DNA of 41,195 nucleotides from Paraglomus occultum. Lineage: Eukaryota; Glomeromycota; Glomeromycetes; Paraglomerales; Paraglomeraceae. The stretch lies in NCBI GenBank assembly GCA_910592205.1, contig CAJVPJ010000135.1, positions 1 through 41,195 of the forward strand. Direction: 5' to 3'. Under the pieces are notes generated by a model, which did not search any database, was not told the origin of the DNA, and worked only from the letters and a program-made list of their open reading frames with translations. How positions within the stretch are numbered: the stretch's first letter is position 1; each line of letters begins with the position of its first letter. The position numbers were made by a program, and so were the translations under genes. Positions 22,518-33,137 of the stretch are shown here, one piece after another.

Positions 22518-24554
22518 CTAGTCATCTTTATTACTAGTAATCTTGATATCTACATTAACACCTCCAAGTACACTCCTGTAAGAAGAGAGGGAATGGTTAA
22601 TACATGAACTGGAGTATAGAAATTAACTTAAAAAGAAACATAGTGCGTACTTATTAAATTTACGACGGAATATTTTTGCACCTTCAGGAGATTTAAACAC
22701 AATGCTGGCTTTTTCTCCAACACGATCGATTTGTACAGTCTATATGAAATTAAATAATTAAGTAAACTTGCCAATAAGATCAATATTACGAGCTGTCATA
22801 TATTGACTGGACACTAACCAAATAACCATTCGGTGCCTCTGAGGCCATACGTTGTATCTCCCGCTGAGTGACGTCTCCAGTAATGTTACTAATAACCACA
22901 TGTGTACCAGGCAATGGTTTAATTTCGGTCTTAATGCCGGCGTTAGCATTGTTTCCTCGCCCCGCCTCATTATGAGCTCTTGAAGGACGAGTTATAGCAC
23001 TAGCTGCACTCTTAGCGGCTGCATTGGCCACAGTCTTAGCAGATGCATTGGCTACAGTCTTAGCTGCTGTATTGGTCACAGTCTTAGCTGCTGCATTGGC
23101 CACAGTCTTAGCAGATGCATTGGCCACAGTCTTAGCTGCTGCATTGGCCACAGTCTTAGCAGATGCATTGGCCACAGTCTTAGCTGCTGCATTGGTTACA
23201 GTCTTAGCAGACGCCGTAGCATTAATATTAGAAGAGACGTTATTCGCAGACTTTGGAGACAGATTTGCAGATGCCGAAGTGTTCTTATTCATCGACTTGG
23301 CAACAGTTCGCTTGTTAGCATCTTGTTCTTTCTGTTCAAATCCATCCGTAGGAGTCTTGCGCTTACTTGCCATTTGGGAGATTTGAGTCAATCTCCAATC
23401 ATTCTGTGGTACAAGCTGATTGTGTTGACCGTGTTGACCGACGTGTTGATTATGCTGCATATGAAGATGATGCTGGCCGAAACTATTTAACCCGTTATTG
23501 CGTGGAAAACCATTCGTTCGTCCGATAAATTGTGGAGTCATTGGTCCTTGATAATTCATCATTGGCGCAGCTGCGCCAAAAGGAGGAAATATCATTCCAA
23601 ACGGCCGCACCCTTCCCGCAAACGACGGATTTACGTGAATATTATGGCTCAACATTTGTGGAAATTCCGGGTGCATACCCATAATCGGCATTTCGGCCAT
23701 TGGTAAATGGTGGTTCATTGGCATTCCAGTCAATGCCTCTACACCAGGTCCAAAACCAGGACGATAAATCGGTCGCCAATCGGCCCTCCTTGTACCACGA
23801 CCACGGCCTAACTGTTGCGAGTTCATTGTTTTCTGCGTCGATTGAGCGTTGTGTTGTTTCGCACCGACACCGCTTATTTCACCTTCTTCTTTCTCAACAG
23901 TTGTCGATTTTGTGGTTATTATCTTCGGACTCCCTTCGGAAAGCTTTTGTAGACTAGGTTTCACCTTTGGCGTTATAGATTGGGACGGCTTAGTTTGCGC
24001 ATCTGATGCATCAATAGACGAAGAAGATACGTTTACGACCGCGTCTGTTGGTGCGATCTGTTTTGTTTGTGACGATGTTTTTTCATTATCTTTAATGTCC
24101 TCTCCTTTTTCTGATGTTATATTATTATCTTTTTGTTCGGCATCGGTTATTGATGACATAAAATCCTCGATACCGAGTTCCATTAATATTTCACTATCAA
24201 TAGAGCTGCTTCCGATTGTTGTGTCTAATTCATCGATATCATCAAGGAGATCAAAATTGCATATTTCTTCTTCCAAGTTGAGCTCCTTGGGCGACGCTTG
24301 CTCACCATCGTTCTTATTGGTAGTTTCTATAGGTAAGAGGCACAGGTGTCAGTTTCATTCTTGTTGAACAGAGGTTAAATGTCGTTGTTTATGCTGAAAG
24401 AAATTCCTAATCCTATAATATATCTATCATTCGTTCAGTACTCTAAAAAGTATTTGCCTGCTTTTGGGTTTTCTGATTCTTCTAGTTCGACCCCTAGAGC
24501 TTTCAGCTCCTCATCTATATTGAAGTCTAACAATTCTTCGTCAAATGTCGACAT
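22518..24554 (-). CDS. RRM-like RNA-binding protein with alanine-rich repeats, 4 exons
   Basis: Exons 24554-24458, 24326-22819, 22739-22651 and 22575-22518 close in phase to 583 residues. The N-terminus is acidic (MSTFDEELLDFNIDEELKAL). Then come a Ser/Thr-rich linker, an Arg/Gly patch (LGRGRGTRRADWRP near 205-220), a Met/Pro/His/Gln-rich region, an array of AKTVANA-type octapeptides (about 403-471), and a C-terminal RRM-like fold (about 507-575: THVVISNI, NGYLTVQIDR, ASIVFKSPEGAKIFRRKF). The RRM lacks classic aromatic RNP motifs, so RNA contact is inferred. Intron 1 requires a GC donor (GCAAAT). No GT donor in the right phase exists there. Likely an mRNP or nuclear RNA factor; the family was not recognised. 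Confidence 0.72.
23011..23212 (-). repeat. In-frame 24-bp tandem array encoding AKTVANA(A/S)
   Basis: About eight copies of a 24-bp unit encode the octapeptide A-K-T-V-A-N-A-(A/S), with T-N variants in the outer copies. Ala-ending and Ser-ending units alternate over much of the array, giving a 48-bp higher-order period. The array lies inside exon 2 of the RRM-like gene. Slippage or unequal exchange is the likely origin, so copy number should vary between strains. Confidence 0.85.
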
Positions 24555-25629
24555 ACTATTTTTGTATCTATTTACGTATGTGCGTGTGTCTGAGATTGAG
24601 CAAGCGAAGGAGGTAAGGTATAGATAATTGGATTGATCGGTGAAATGCGAATAAGTGACGCAGGAGCATGATCAATCTTTTAACAATGCAAATTCATCCG
24701 TTGTGGCGTCAACGGCAAAACATGATTTGTGCAGCCTCCTCCAATAAATGACCGGGTAACACAAAATTTAATATTAAACATATGAAAAGTCTTCTTTTCA
24801 TAGGTGAGACATAATACGTTTTGTATGCAGCTTGACGAAGAGTGAATAACTTGTTTTATATCGTAATTTAAATACAGCTACTTCAACTTGCTACAGCTTT
24901 ATGTTAATAATTTACGAAAAGGTACCCAAGAAAAGCGCTAATTGTAAAATGGAATTATACGTCGACGAACGAAGATTTTTGTAGCAACTGACAAAGTTTT
25001 ACGAATCGATGAAAACATGATTCTAATATAATACTCAATAGCGTTGGGATAAAATTTGGATACTTCAACAGCTTGTTATTTTCTTCGAAAATTAGTTTAG
25101 ATTTATACAAAAATATTGTACTTCGTATAATACGCATTGGTTTCGAAAAAAAAAAAAAACAAATTAAAAATTGTGTTATCCGGTCGGATAGTAGATATGA
25201 GCAATGAATGTTTACATCAAAGTAACGCGCGTATCGACAATTAATTAGCAATCTTATTTTTGCTTATCGAAATTCGACGGGTAAGATCGAATTCCACCAG
25301 TAACAGAATCCGCAGTTTGCATGCATAGAATACTGATTATATGCTAAACAAACAAATATATAGAGCATGAAGAACAAGTACATTCTCATCGTTCCGCTAT
25401 GTTTTAAGTCAAGACTATTGAGTTAAACTTTGCAACAACTGTAACGTCAAAGACTATTTCTCAGAGATAAATACCAAACGTACAGTGCTCTTCCAATAGA
25501 TTTAGTGAAAAACATATTTAAAAATCTATTTTTCCAAAAATCTGTATTTACTAATTAAACAACAAAATTTTTAAGTAGTCGTAAAGTCAACTGACTGTAA
25601 TTTTCGAATAAAACGTACACCATGACATA
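24555..25629. other. Upstream region of the RRM-like gene and AT-rich spacer
   Basis: The first 200 bp should hold the promoter of the leftward RRM-like gene, but I see no standard TATA box at a good distance. The rest is AT-rich with a run of A at about 25146-25160 and no credible gene. Confidence 0.35.
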
Positions 25630-25816
25630 TACAGTGGTGCGCAAAAATTGCAAAAGTTTAGCACAAGTAATTTTACAATACTGTACCAATTAGCAAGTTT
25701 TATATCTTAAATAAAAGCTTGATCGAGCAAATTTTATTGATATAAAATTTGTTTTTGTTGTTGTTTTTTATTTTAACAAACTCCTCACAACGGTTTTTCT
25801 TCAAATTATTAAATTA

Positions 25817-26429
25817 CCGTATTCTTCCAAAAATAAGCAACACCCAAAAATAAGCAACACTTCAGAATAAATAATTTACCTTTATAAACGTATTCAATTG
25901 ATTACTTTCTTTTAATAATATTATTACAATAAAGAAAATGATTAACCCGTCTCATCAATGATGTCAATGATATCATCCTCGCCAATGACGGAGTCAGTGG
26001 TATCGTCATCATGGTCGTCATTAACATCATTATTGTCGCCGACATCATCAGAGTCCAAATCGTTTGAAATATTACACGTTTTAAAGGACTTAACAATTAT
26101 ATCGGTAGAAATACCCTCCTATGAACCTTTCACCCGTAAACATACATCACTAAGACTTGCGCGGCAAAGATTCCCCGAGATGGTTTCTCCAGCACCACCA
26201 CCCGCGTTTGTTTTGCAAATTGGGTCTTACGCTTAATAGTATTAACAACTCTTTGTTTGTCATTTGTATAAAAGAAGAATAGTTTTTAAGGTCTGTTTCG
26301 CGTATTGCGTGATAAATGCAGATGAGATTCTATCGACAGAAATTACATAATTCAGTGGAAATTTCTTTCATTTTATTAAACTACCCGAAAATAAGCAACG
26401 CGATAACAAAAAAGTGTTGAAGAATACGG
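25817..26429 (-). mobile_element. Nested pogo/Tigger-like deletion derivative
   Basis: Inverted ends CCGTATTCTTC (left) and GAAGAATACGG (right), each bordered by TA, enclose 613 bp inside the Tc1-like relic. Short direct copies of AAAATAAGCAAC sit near both ends (25830s, 25848s, 26390s). On the minus strand it keeps only the C-terminal tail of a DDE-1 type transposase. It inserted after the host Tc1-like copy, which gives a relative date. Confidence 0.72.
25942..26240 (-). pseudogene. C-terminal remnant of a pogo/Tigger-type transposase
   Basis: The frame reads GNLCRASLSDVCLRVKGS, a TAG, then EGISTDIIVKSFKTCNISND, followed by an acidic tail rich in Asp (DDVGDNNDVNDDHDDDTTD) ending DIIDETG and a stop. 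In this family a conserved W-[VI]-x(n)-I-S-x-x-I-I-x-x-S-F-x-x-C-G-I-S-N stretch precedes an acidic tail, and the order matches. A stop replaces the position just after the usual Trp. The DDE core is gone. Confidence 0.7.
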
Positions 26430-27020
26430 TAATTAGCATGCTTTGTAAAATGACATTTCCAGCATTTCAAAACTTTTGGCATACGTTTAATCCACTTCTC
26501 TTGACGAGAACTATTAGAAAGCTAGTTCAATTACAATACCAATAGAACGTTTGTTGTAAATTCTTTAGCAATTCGACTAGTATGTTCTGAAATGTGCCTA
26601 TCCAATATTTTACATAAAATTTTTATTCATTGTCTGTCGGAAACGGAAAAGAAAAAATTTTACTTTGCACAAAATCCACGTTGTGCAAAATCTTGCGTCT
26701 ATTTTTGGGAATTGGACGAGTTGTCCTTGCACCTTTATGCCAACGCCTGAAGCAGTATTATCTGTAAATTGTTTTTTCCACTTGTCATTGAGGTGGTTTT
26801 TTGATTTCCAGGATGTAACATAGGCTGACGTTGATTTTCTTCATTGTATGTGTTTTTAAGACAAATTTCTCAGAGATTAACAAAGTAAATTTGATTCAAA
26901 ACGCGTAATTTTATTGTTAGGTAAACGACTCTTATTTCCATTTACATAATTACAAATTGGAGCTAAATTGGACAAGTTATACGCGTACAAAATTTACGGA
27001 AACTTTTGCGCACAGCTGTA

Positions 27021-28419
27021 CATGTTACACGTTTCGTATACTGTTACAAATGTGTGACATATATACTGACACTTCGGCAGATTATAACAACTTAAATTTA
27101 TAAGTATTTGTTTGAAAAACTACAATACAAAATTTAAGAAAAAATATATAATTTGTATATACGAATAACTATTCATACGTTACGCGTTTGTATTAGTCCG
27201 AAATTTTTCTGCTACGGTTTGCTTCTGATGATGTAAACATATTCCTTTATTTCGTAGCAATCCGTAATAATTACGTAAATTATAATCACATTAGCATGAC
27301 TTGTCACATGTCTAGACAAATATGCCCACTTACTATTTCTTGCAAGAAGATAACTAAAGAAAGGAAGACTTACAAATACAAATGGCTGTCCATGATGTCA
27401 TCCAGACATGCCCGCATATCTTTACATCAAGATTAAGATCCCGTTCTGTATTACTGCGTTCAGGGATATCTTTTGCTATCATCTCAGAACTAATCAAACA
27501 TATTAATATGTAAATAAGTGGAGACACTATGTTACAATGCAGAACCAACTGACTTACGTGAATCAAATTGTAGTCATCATTATCTAAATAAGTGTGACTA
27601 TTACTATGCATGAACTAAGACAATAAAACTTATACTTAATGTTGATCAGAATAGGGAACATGAACATAGTAATAGAACATACTTAATTGTAATTTAAATT
27701 GTAATGAGCATGTCAATGCTACAACAATCAAATTTAACTCTTGTTCATTTACTGCTTTTCTTTGTTCTGCTAATTTTGACTACAGCCAAAACTGAATACA
27801 AAAGTTTTGGCAAAGGAACTATTGTATTTTGATTGTTGTGCTTTGAATGAAATTTATACCTTATTCAACAGCTCATTCTAGTACCAGAAATTTAATATTA
27901 ATGGAGTATCTATTCTCAAACACTTTTTATAATTACCTTATGTTTCTATCTTATCAATATCACACGTTAATTATGCTTTATCAAAAACAAATTCCATTTC
28001 TCGACTTCTTACAACTTTTGGACATACTTTCCTGTCATTTTGGCAGCTCGCTAATGGTCTTGTGGTGATTTGATCAAGATAACTTGTTGACTGCAAAGGC
28101 TAAGGTTGTACGGAACATAAGTTAAATGTTTTTTGACAGTGTAAAAACTACTGTAAGTTTCTATGCTACATAATAATAAAAACCCTGCGAAACAAAATGA
28201 TTTATATTAATATTGCACAACATTTATATGTTTGAAAAGCTTCCATTTTTTGTAACACATAACACACTGTAACAATGACTTGGATATTTACCATTAACGC
28301 TAACAAGGAACATAGTTTAGAAGAGTGCACGGTTAAGCAATGAAATGGGTATTGATAAGAGACGAACGGTTGTGATAAACGGGAGAGAGAAGAACCGTGT
28401 TATCTATGTACACACTACT
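27021..28419. other. AT-rich spacer with an unexplained short frame
   Basis: A minus-strand frame at 27354-27611 (85 codons) includes a protein-like stretch (KDIPERSNTERDLNLDVKIC, then GHVWMTSW) with a GTAAGT beside it. I could not join it in phase to any neighbour. The rest is AT-rich with no recognisable feature. Confidence 0.3.
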
Positions 28420-28565
28420 CTATGTCCAGGCAGGGTCGTTACCTGTGATGCCCACGAAAGAGTCTATGGCTCGTTGTTTAATCTCTTCGCAAGTATCGCC
28501 AAGCTGTTTCCTGGCTTCTAGCTTTTCTTTCAGCGTGGTCATGTAGAGTTGCATGCGGATCGACA
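28420..28565 (-). CDS. Probable terminal exon of a small unrecognised gene
   Basis: A 48-codon leftward frame, GC-richer than its surroundings, reads as one long amphipathic helix (MTTLKEKLEARKQLGDTCEE, IKQRAIDSFVGITGNDPAWT) and stops at 28420. The AG at 28566-28567 could be its acceptor, needing one base from an upstream exon that I could not find. A second overlapping frame opens upstream with an ATG (MSFDINMSVDPHATLHD) but stops after 38 codons. There is a faint likeness to the helix of BRK1/HSPC300 (M-S-x-R...T-L-x-E-K-L), but the diagnostic upstream part is absent, so I do not assign it. Confidence 0.3.
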
Positions 28566-28574
28566 CTCATATTA

Positions 28575-29165
28575 ATATCAAAAGACATCATTAAAAGCTG
28601 GAAAGACGTAACACCGTTAACCATCGCAATTTGTTCGAATTATACCAGTTAACGTCAATGCTGATCAAGTGAGCTTTGTTGTAACGGCCACTAAACTTTC
28701 AGCGAACTCACTCACTCACATTGTTACGGATCTTTTTGAATGACAGAAGAAAAAACAGTTTATGAAGTGCCCAATGATGACAAATTTATTTAGGTAGTTG
28801 AAATATACAGAAAACCATCAGATATGCATGTTGACGACAACAAAGTTGATGTTGATGGTATTGAATTACCAATTGCAACTGCAGTGACGCTGAAAGCAAT
28901 TCGGAAGTTATTCCTTCTTTCTACAAAGCAAGAAGATTCTAAAGACTTCTTCAAACATATTAATGCACTAGATCATTACATTAGTTTAAAATCAATGAAC
29001 ATGTTGAAACAAGGAGTTTTTAATCAGCAATAGTTACTCATCTTTTTACGATTAAATAAATATCTGTTGATCAATCAATCAAAACTAACCCTCTATTCAT
29101 GCATCCCTCTATTCAAGCACGCTCTGATCCATTCCCGAGAGCGTGCTTAAATGGAGGGCTGACTG
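28575..29165 (+). mobile_element. Tigger-like transposon relic, right end
   Basis: The plus strand holds pieces of a pogo/Tigger transposase C-terminus: ISKDIIKSWKDVTPLTIAIC, then after frame changes TVYEVPNDDKFI, a TAG, and VDVDGIELPIATAVTLKAIR...DFFKHINALDHYISLKSM, ending at 29032. The right terminus ends GAGGGCTGACTG at 29165, followed by TA. Read inward it starts CAGTCAGCCCTCCA, as usual for this group. An imperfect 21-bp palindrome (29105-29125 / 29138-29158, two mismatches) lies just inside the end. I found no left end, so the copy is 5'-truncated or too decayed. Confidence 0.65.
29105..29158. repeat. Subterminal hairpin of the Tigger-like relic
   Basis: Arms CCCTCTATTCAAGCACGCTC(T) and (A)GAGCGTGCTTAAATGGAGGG pair over 21 bp with two mismatches around a 12-nt loop. 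It is the strongest hairpin in this part of the window and lies within 70-120 bp of the TOP1 stop codon on the opposite strand. Confidence 0.75.
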
Positions 29166-29225
29166 TATAAAAGTTTAATTGCGAAGGGAAGGCGGGAAAG
29201 TCTCTTATCTTCGAAGGTCGTGCAA

Positions 29226-32200
29226 TTAGAACTCCTATAAACGAAGAAAGTAATAGTGTTAATATACAATCGGTAGTACGGCTCCGCCGTCTATCATCAC
29301 TTACCCAATCCGGACTAACATCCATTGCCCACTTAAATTTCTCTCTTAAACTCTTGTTAAAGATTTTATCAATCGGCACTTTGTGTTTGTAGCACCACGC
29401 AGCGGAAATACGAGGATCAATATAATTAATCTTTGACGTGCTCAACGCTGTCTCCTTGTTCTCATCCTTATCAACCATCGCAATCTTTGCTGCATTGATC
29501 CTCTCATCTAATTTTACAATGCTTGCTTCCAGCTTTTCAAGAGTTTGTCCTCGTTTTGGTTCAATCTTGCCACTCTTTCGCTCTTTTGCAAACTGCTTGG
29601 CCTTCTCGCCAACTTCTTTAAGAAGAGAATCAAGTTCTTTATCTGGCCGCGGCTTCTTGCCATCAGCGGTGAGTTTCTCATTATCTTTTTCAAATTTAGT
29701 TCGTACTTTATCTCGCTCTTTCTCGATTAACTGTTTCTCGTATTCAATTATCCAATCCTCCTCTAGATCGGATTCTTCTTGTAATAAATCAGGACGTTTC
29801 TTCTTCTGTTTGGGATCTATTGTTAAGATAGTTTTCTTCAACCTCATCTTCTGGTATTTCAAAGCCCGTATCTATCAGACAAATCGTTTCAATCAGTCAT
29901 CAGTCGTAACTCAAACTAATGATTACAACTTTCATCGACTAAATTGTAACCAATTGCTATTGTATTATTTGCACGGGAGACTTACTTTATCTTTTATTCT
30001 ACCCATTTGATTCTCATGTGCTTTACTGACACTTCGTTGATGGTTACAAAGAACAGCCACCTGCCTATTAGCTCGATTATAGGCCAAAATCTTGTCATGA
30101 ATGGATCCATCAATCGGTGTGTTTGCATCCAGCTCCTTCTGGAACACATAGGAAGCATTGTATGTACGGAAGACTTTCGCTGTAAGTCCATCCATATATG
30201 TCTGAAGATGCTTGTTCAAGAGCGAAGTCTAACAAAATGAAATAAGAGTTTGTTTATATTTATCAAGCGGTATATAAAGTCGATAATAATTTAACATTAA
30301 CTTACATTCAATCGATCGAACAGGGGATGTTTTGGCTCTTTTGGCGATCGAGTGAATAATCGAAGATTTTTAAACACTTGATCATCGACTTCGACTTTGT
30401 TATAATATCTAATAGAGTCTTTACCCAAAAAGTCGAAGATAACTGCCTTCGGCGGTTCAAGAGTCACATGTTCGCAACGTAATGAACAGCAACCAACAGT
30501 ATCTGCTTCTTTTGCATCGTTCTTCTCATTTCCTGCCCTAAGAGCAAACCGATCGATGAGATACATAGCAGTAGCACGTTGACGAATGGCCATATATTTG
30601 TCTTTGAGATCACGCTTATATTCCGATCGTATTCTACTAACATATTTCTATAAAAGCAATGAGCCATTAGAAAAACAAACAAAATCTTATAAAAGTGTTG
30701 GAGACACATTAAGCTGTATTTCTCAACGAATACCTTAAGATCACGCGCCTTCTCAAACTTCTTCAAGTCACTTTGACCTTTAAGCGAACTATTGGCAGCC
30801 AAAAATACGTATTTCACAGATTCATTGACGTTTTCTTTCCACGTAGCTAGCCAAGTAACCGTATTGTCATGGACAACATTACCCCAATTATGTCCAGGAG
30901 GCGGTGGAGGAACTGGTGAGTCACTACCAATATTAATAGTAACCTCTTCAGGCAAAACTCTTTTCTATAATTAATGGAGCGTGTAAAGTTAGTATAAATG
31001 TTCTGTTATATGCATAAACCGAAAGGACGTATACGGGTACACACCTTCAGACTCCCGCTCTTCGGGTGGTCCCCCCGACCTCTGAACAGGCCCGGGGGTT
31101 CAATTCTAAAGTTTCCAACCTTTTCCCTACGACCGTCAAGTTTACAATATCCATATTTCTCTTCAAGCGCCAACTTTTCTTGCTTGAGTAATTGCTTTTC
31201 CTCTTTAGACATGGACTTTTTGCGTTCTTTTTCTCTCTGAAGATATTCGTATATTGGAGTAAAGTCACATTTTTCCAAGGTTTCGATCTTTGGGTTCTAC
31301 ATTCAAAGGAATCGAGTTAAAATTGGCCATTAAAAACAGAATAATATGATAAATAGTTGGCTATAAACCTTATTTGAACTTGCTAAGACTTCCAACCAGT
31401 CTCGGAAGAAATTTGCCCTAAATTTTTCCTTTTTAACATAGTCAGTGTCGAGCATAGCGGCATAGAACGTTGCAACTTCTTCTGCATCTGGTGTCAGGTA
31501 TATCTCCTTGTCTATAATACCCGGAGGTAAAAATAGTCAGTCATACGTTTGCTATTGTTTATCTGCATACGCATACTCTACATAATGTGCCAGCTGCTTA
31601 CTTTTATATTTCATTTTAACTCCATGAGGTTTATACTCAGGCGGGAAGTACACTCCGTTGTGTCCTAAAGTCTGCCATTTGACTGATCCATCATTCTCAG
31701 CATTCTCCTCTTCCCACCATCTATAGCCTTCATCATCGTCGCTATCTTCGTATTCCTCTTCCTTCTTAACAATGGCCTTCCCTTTCTTTTTACTCCCAAC
31801 ATCCTTTGCGACGCTCTTTGTGCGCTTAGGTGTGACACCATTTGTTTTGCCCTATTATTTGATGAGGAAAGATTGCGTTTTCGTAGTATGCAATGCGAGG
31901 TAATAAATAAGTAAAATGACAAGAACGGATTTATTATAAGGTAATTTACATAAATACACATGGCTTGCCTTTGAATTTCCTGCACAAGATGAAAGATCAA
32001 CAATTAGGATTTGAATCATCAATATATAGAAGCTCAAACGTATAACTTACTCTTTGTTAGCTTGGCAAGAGGAATATCGTCTTCCGATTCTTCTTTTTCG
32101 ACCCCTTTAACTTTGGCATCTTTCATTATAACGTCACCGTCGATATCTTTCTCGACTTTTATTCCATTAGGAACAAAGTCATCATCGCTTTCATTGTTCC

Positions 32201-33016
32201 GTTTCTTATTTTTCTTCTGCGGTGGTCCGGCTTTTTTCGATGTACCGTTTGTTTTACTGCTATTTGCTTTCACAGACGAAGATTTAATCTCGAACTCGGA
32301 GTCCGAATCTACGCGCTTTCTTTTAGTCTGATATGAACGTGAAGGATTAGTTGCGTATGGGCTGGTTTGAAGAACGATAGCGCAAGAGATGATACTTTGT
32401 ATACATCACAGAAAGTAAAGCCTTAGGTAGCTGTACATTCGCCTATTATTTTATACCTGAGTTTTATTGTTTTTAGTCGCTGCTTTTTTCGGAGAGACTG
32501 TAGAGGACAGCAAGGTATGAGCAATTTTCTGAATATTCAAAGGCCCATGTAATATGAAGTGTTATAGTACCTCGTAAAGGTTGTTTCCTGGTTGCCGCTT
32601 TTTTATTCTTGCGAGCAGCGAGGGGAACGTCGTCATCCGAACTCGGCATGGGTTGTTTTACTAAGAGATGAGATGAAATAATCAATGTCCACAAGTAACT
32701 TGCTAAACTGTCCTTTGACAACGATGGAGAAATGAGGCTTCCAATACTTATTGGACGGATGGGAAGTATAGGTCATGTGATTATGATTGCCGGAACCCCT
32801 TTCTGCCAGACCCAATCGGAGAATGGATGGAGTAAAAAAAGATGATTGACGGCAAACTCGGTATTCAAGTTGCTAAATAAAATTAGAAAACGCCATAAAG
32901 ATCAACTTTTCAATTTTAGTAAAAAAATAAAATATGACAGAAATCAAAACAATTCAACTTTGAAACTTACCATCTTTGAAACTTCCTGAAACATCTATTA
33001 CTATCATAATTACCAT
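29226..33016 (-). CDS. TOP1: DNA topoisomerase I (type IB), 13 exons
   Basis: Nuclear type IB topoisomerase, relaxing supercoils through a 3'-phosphotyrosyl intermediate. Exons: 33016-32971, 32660-32571, 32497-32457, 32327-32051, 31979-31960, 31851-31602, 31511-31369, 31296-31045, 30964-30734, 30647-30306, 30228-29986, 29871-29305, 29234-29226. All introns are GT-AG and phases close to 836 residues. After a charged, Lys/Asp-rich N-terminus the core starts near WWEEE (about 203). Catalytic residues are all present: Arg487 (ALRAGNEK), Lys526 ([11 protein letters not shown]), Arg585 (KVFRTYNAS), His627 (LCNHQR) and Tyr795 (SKINYIDPR). A Lys/Glu-rich linker lies about 660-760. The gene contains a 20-nt microexon, and its final exon encodes only E-F-stop. 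The exact start ([11 protein letters not shown]) is less certain. It is divergent from LYC1. Confidence 0.96.
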
Positions 33017-33137
33017 CCTAAATGCTTGACATCATACAATTGATTTGCTTATTATTATACTAAAATAAATCGGTTTGACATGACACAGCATATATTTATA
33101 ATTTGCATCTGCACGTGACAAGTACTCTCTGTCTAAA
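33017..33137. promoter_or_regulatory. 121-bp bidirectional promoter, TOP1 and LYC1
   Basis: TOP1 and LYC1 start codons face away from each other across 121 bp, so both core promoters must share this space or reach into the neighbouring gene. It contains an E-box CACGTG (33112-33117, inside CACGTGAC), an AT-rich CATATATTTATAA stretch near 33089, and two GACAT repeats. Site function is inferred. Confidence 0.6.

Larger units (their letters stand above)
25632..27018 (-). mobile_element. Decayed Tc1-like element interrupted by a second transposon
   Basis: Terminal repeats CAGTGGTGCGCAAAA (left) and, read inward from the right, CAGCTGTGCGCAAAAGTTT are each flanked by TA (25630-25631 and 27019-27020). 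The interior on the minus strand, from about 26850, holds shredded Tc1 transposase sequence that parallels the 18.2-kb relic: an AATCAACGTCAGCC start region, GGAAAAAACAATTTACAG for the KTIYR part, then a GHKGARTTRP-like linker. The catalytic domain is missing. Removing the nested 615 bp leaves about 770 bp, so it is a deletion derivative. Confidence 0.72.

Noticed and set aside
23024-23386. Plus-strand 120-codon frame rich in ATVLA repeats
   Set aside because: It is the antisense shadow of the AKTVANA array in the RRM-like gene; the sense gene has splice sites, a domain and phase support.
28420-28565. BRK1 (SCAR/WAVE complex) assignment
   Set aside because: Only a short helix with M-S-x-R and T-L-x-E-K-L is similar, with a two-residue gap. 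The diagnostic N-terminal part is not found upstream.
29438-30010. Plus-strand 190-codon frame
   Set aside because: Antisense to TOP1 exons, Ser/Phe/Leu-rich, no homology character. The TOP1 frame on the other strand contains the active-site tyrosine.
31060-31105. GC-rich GGTTCAATTC-like motif as a tRNA B box
   Set aside because: It lies inside a TOP1 exon ([10 protein letters not shown] region), with no A box or cloverleaf around it.
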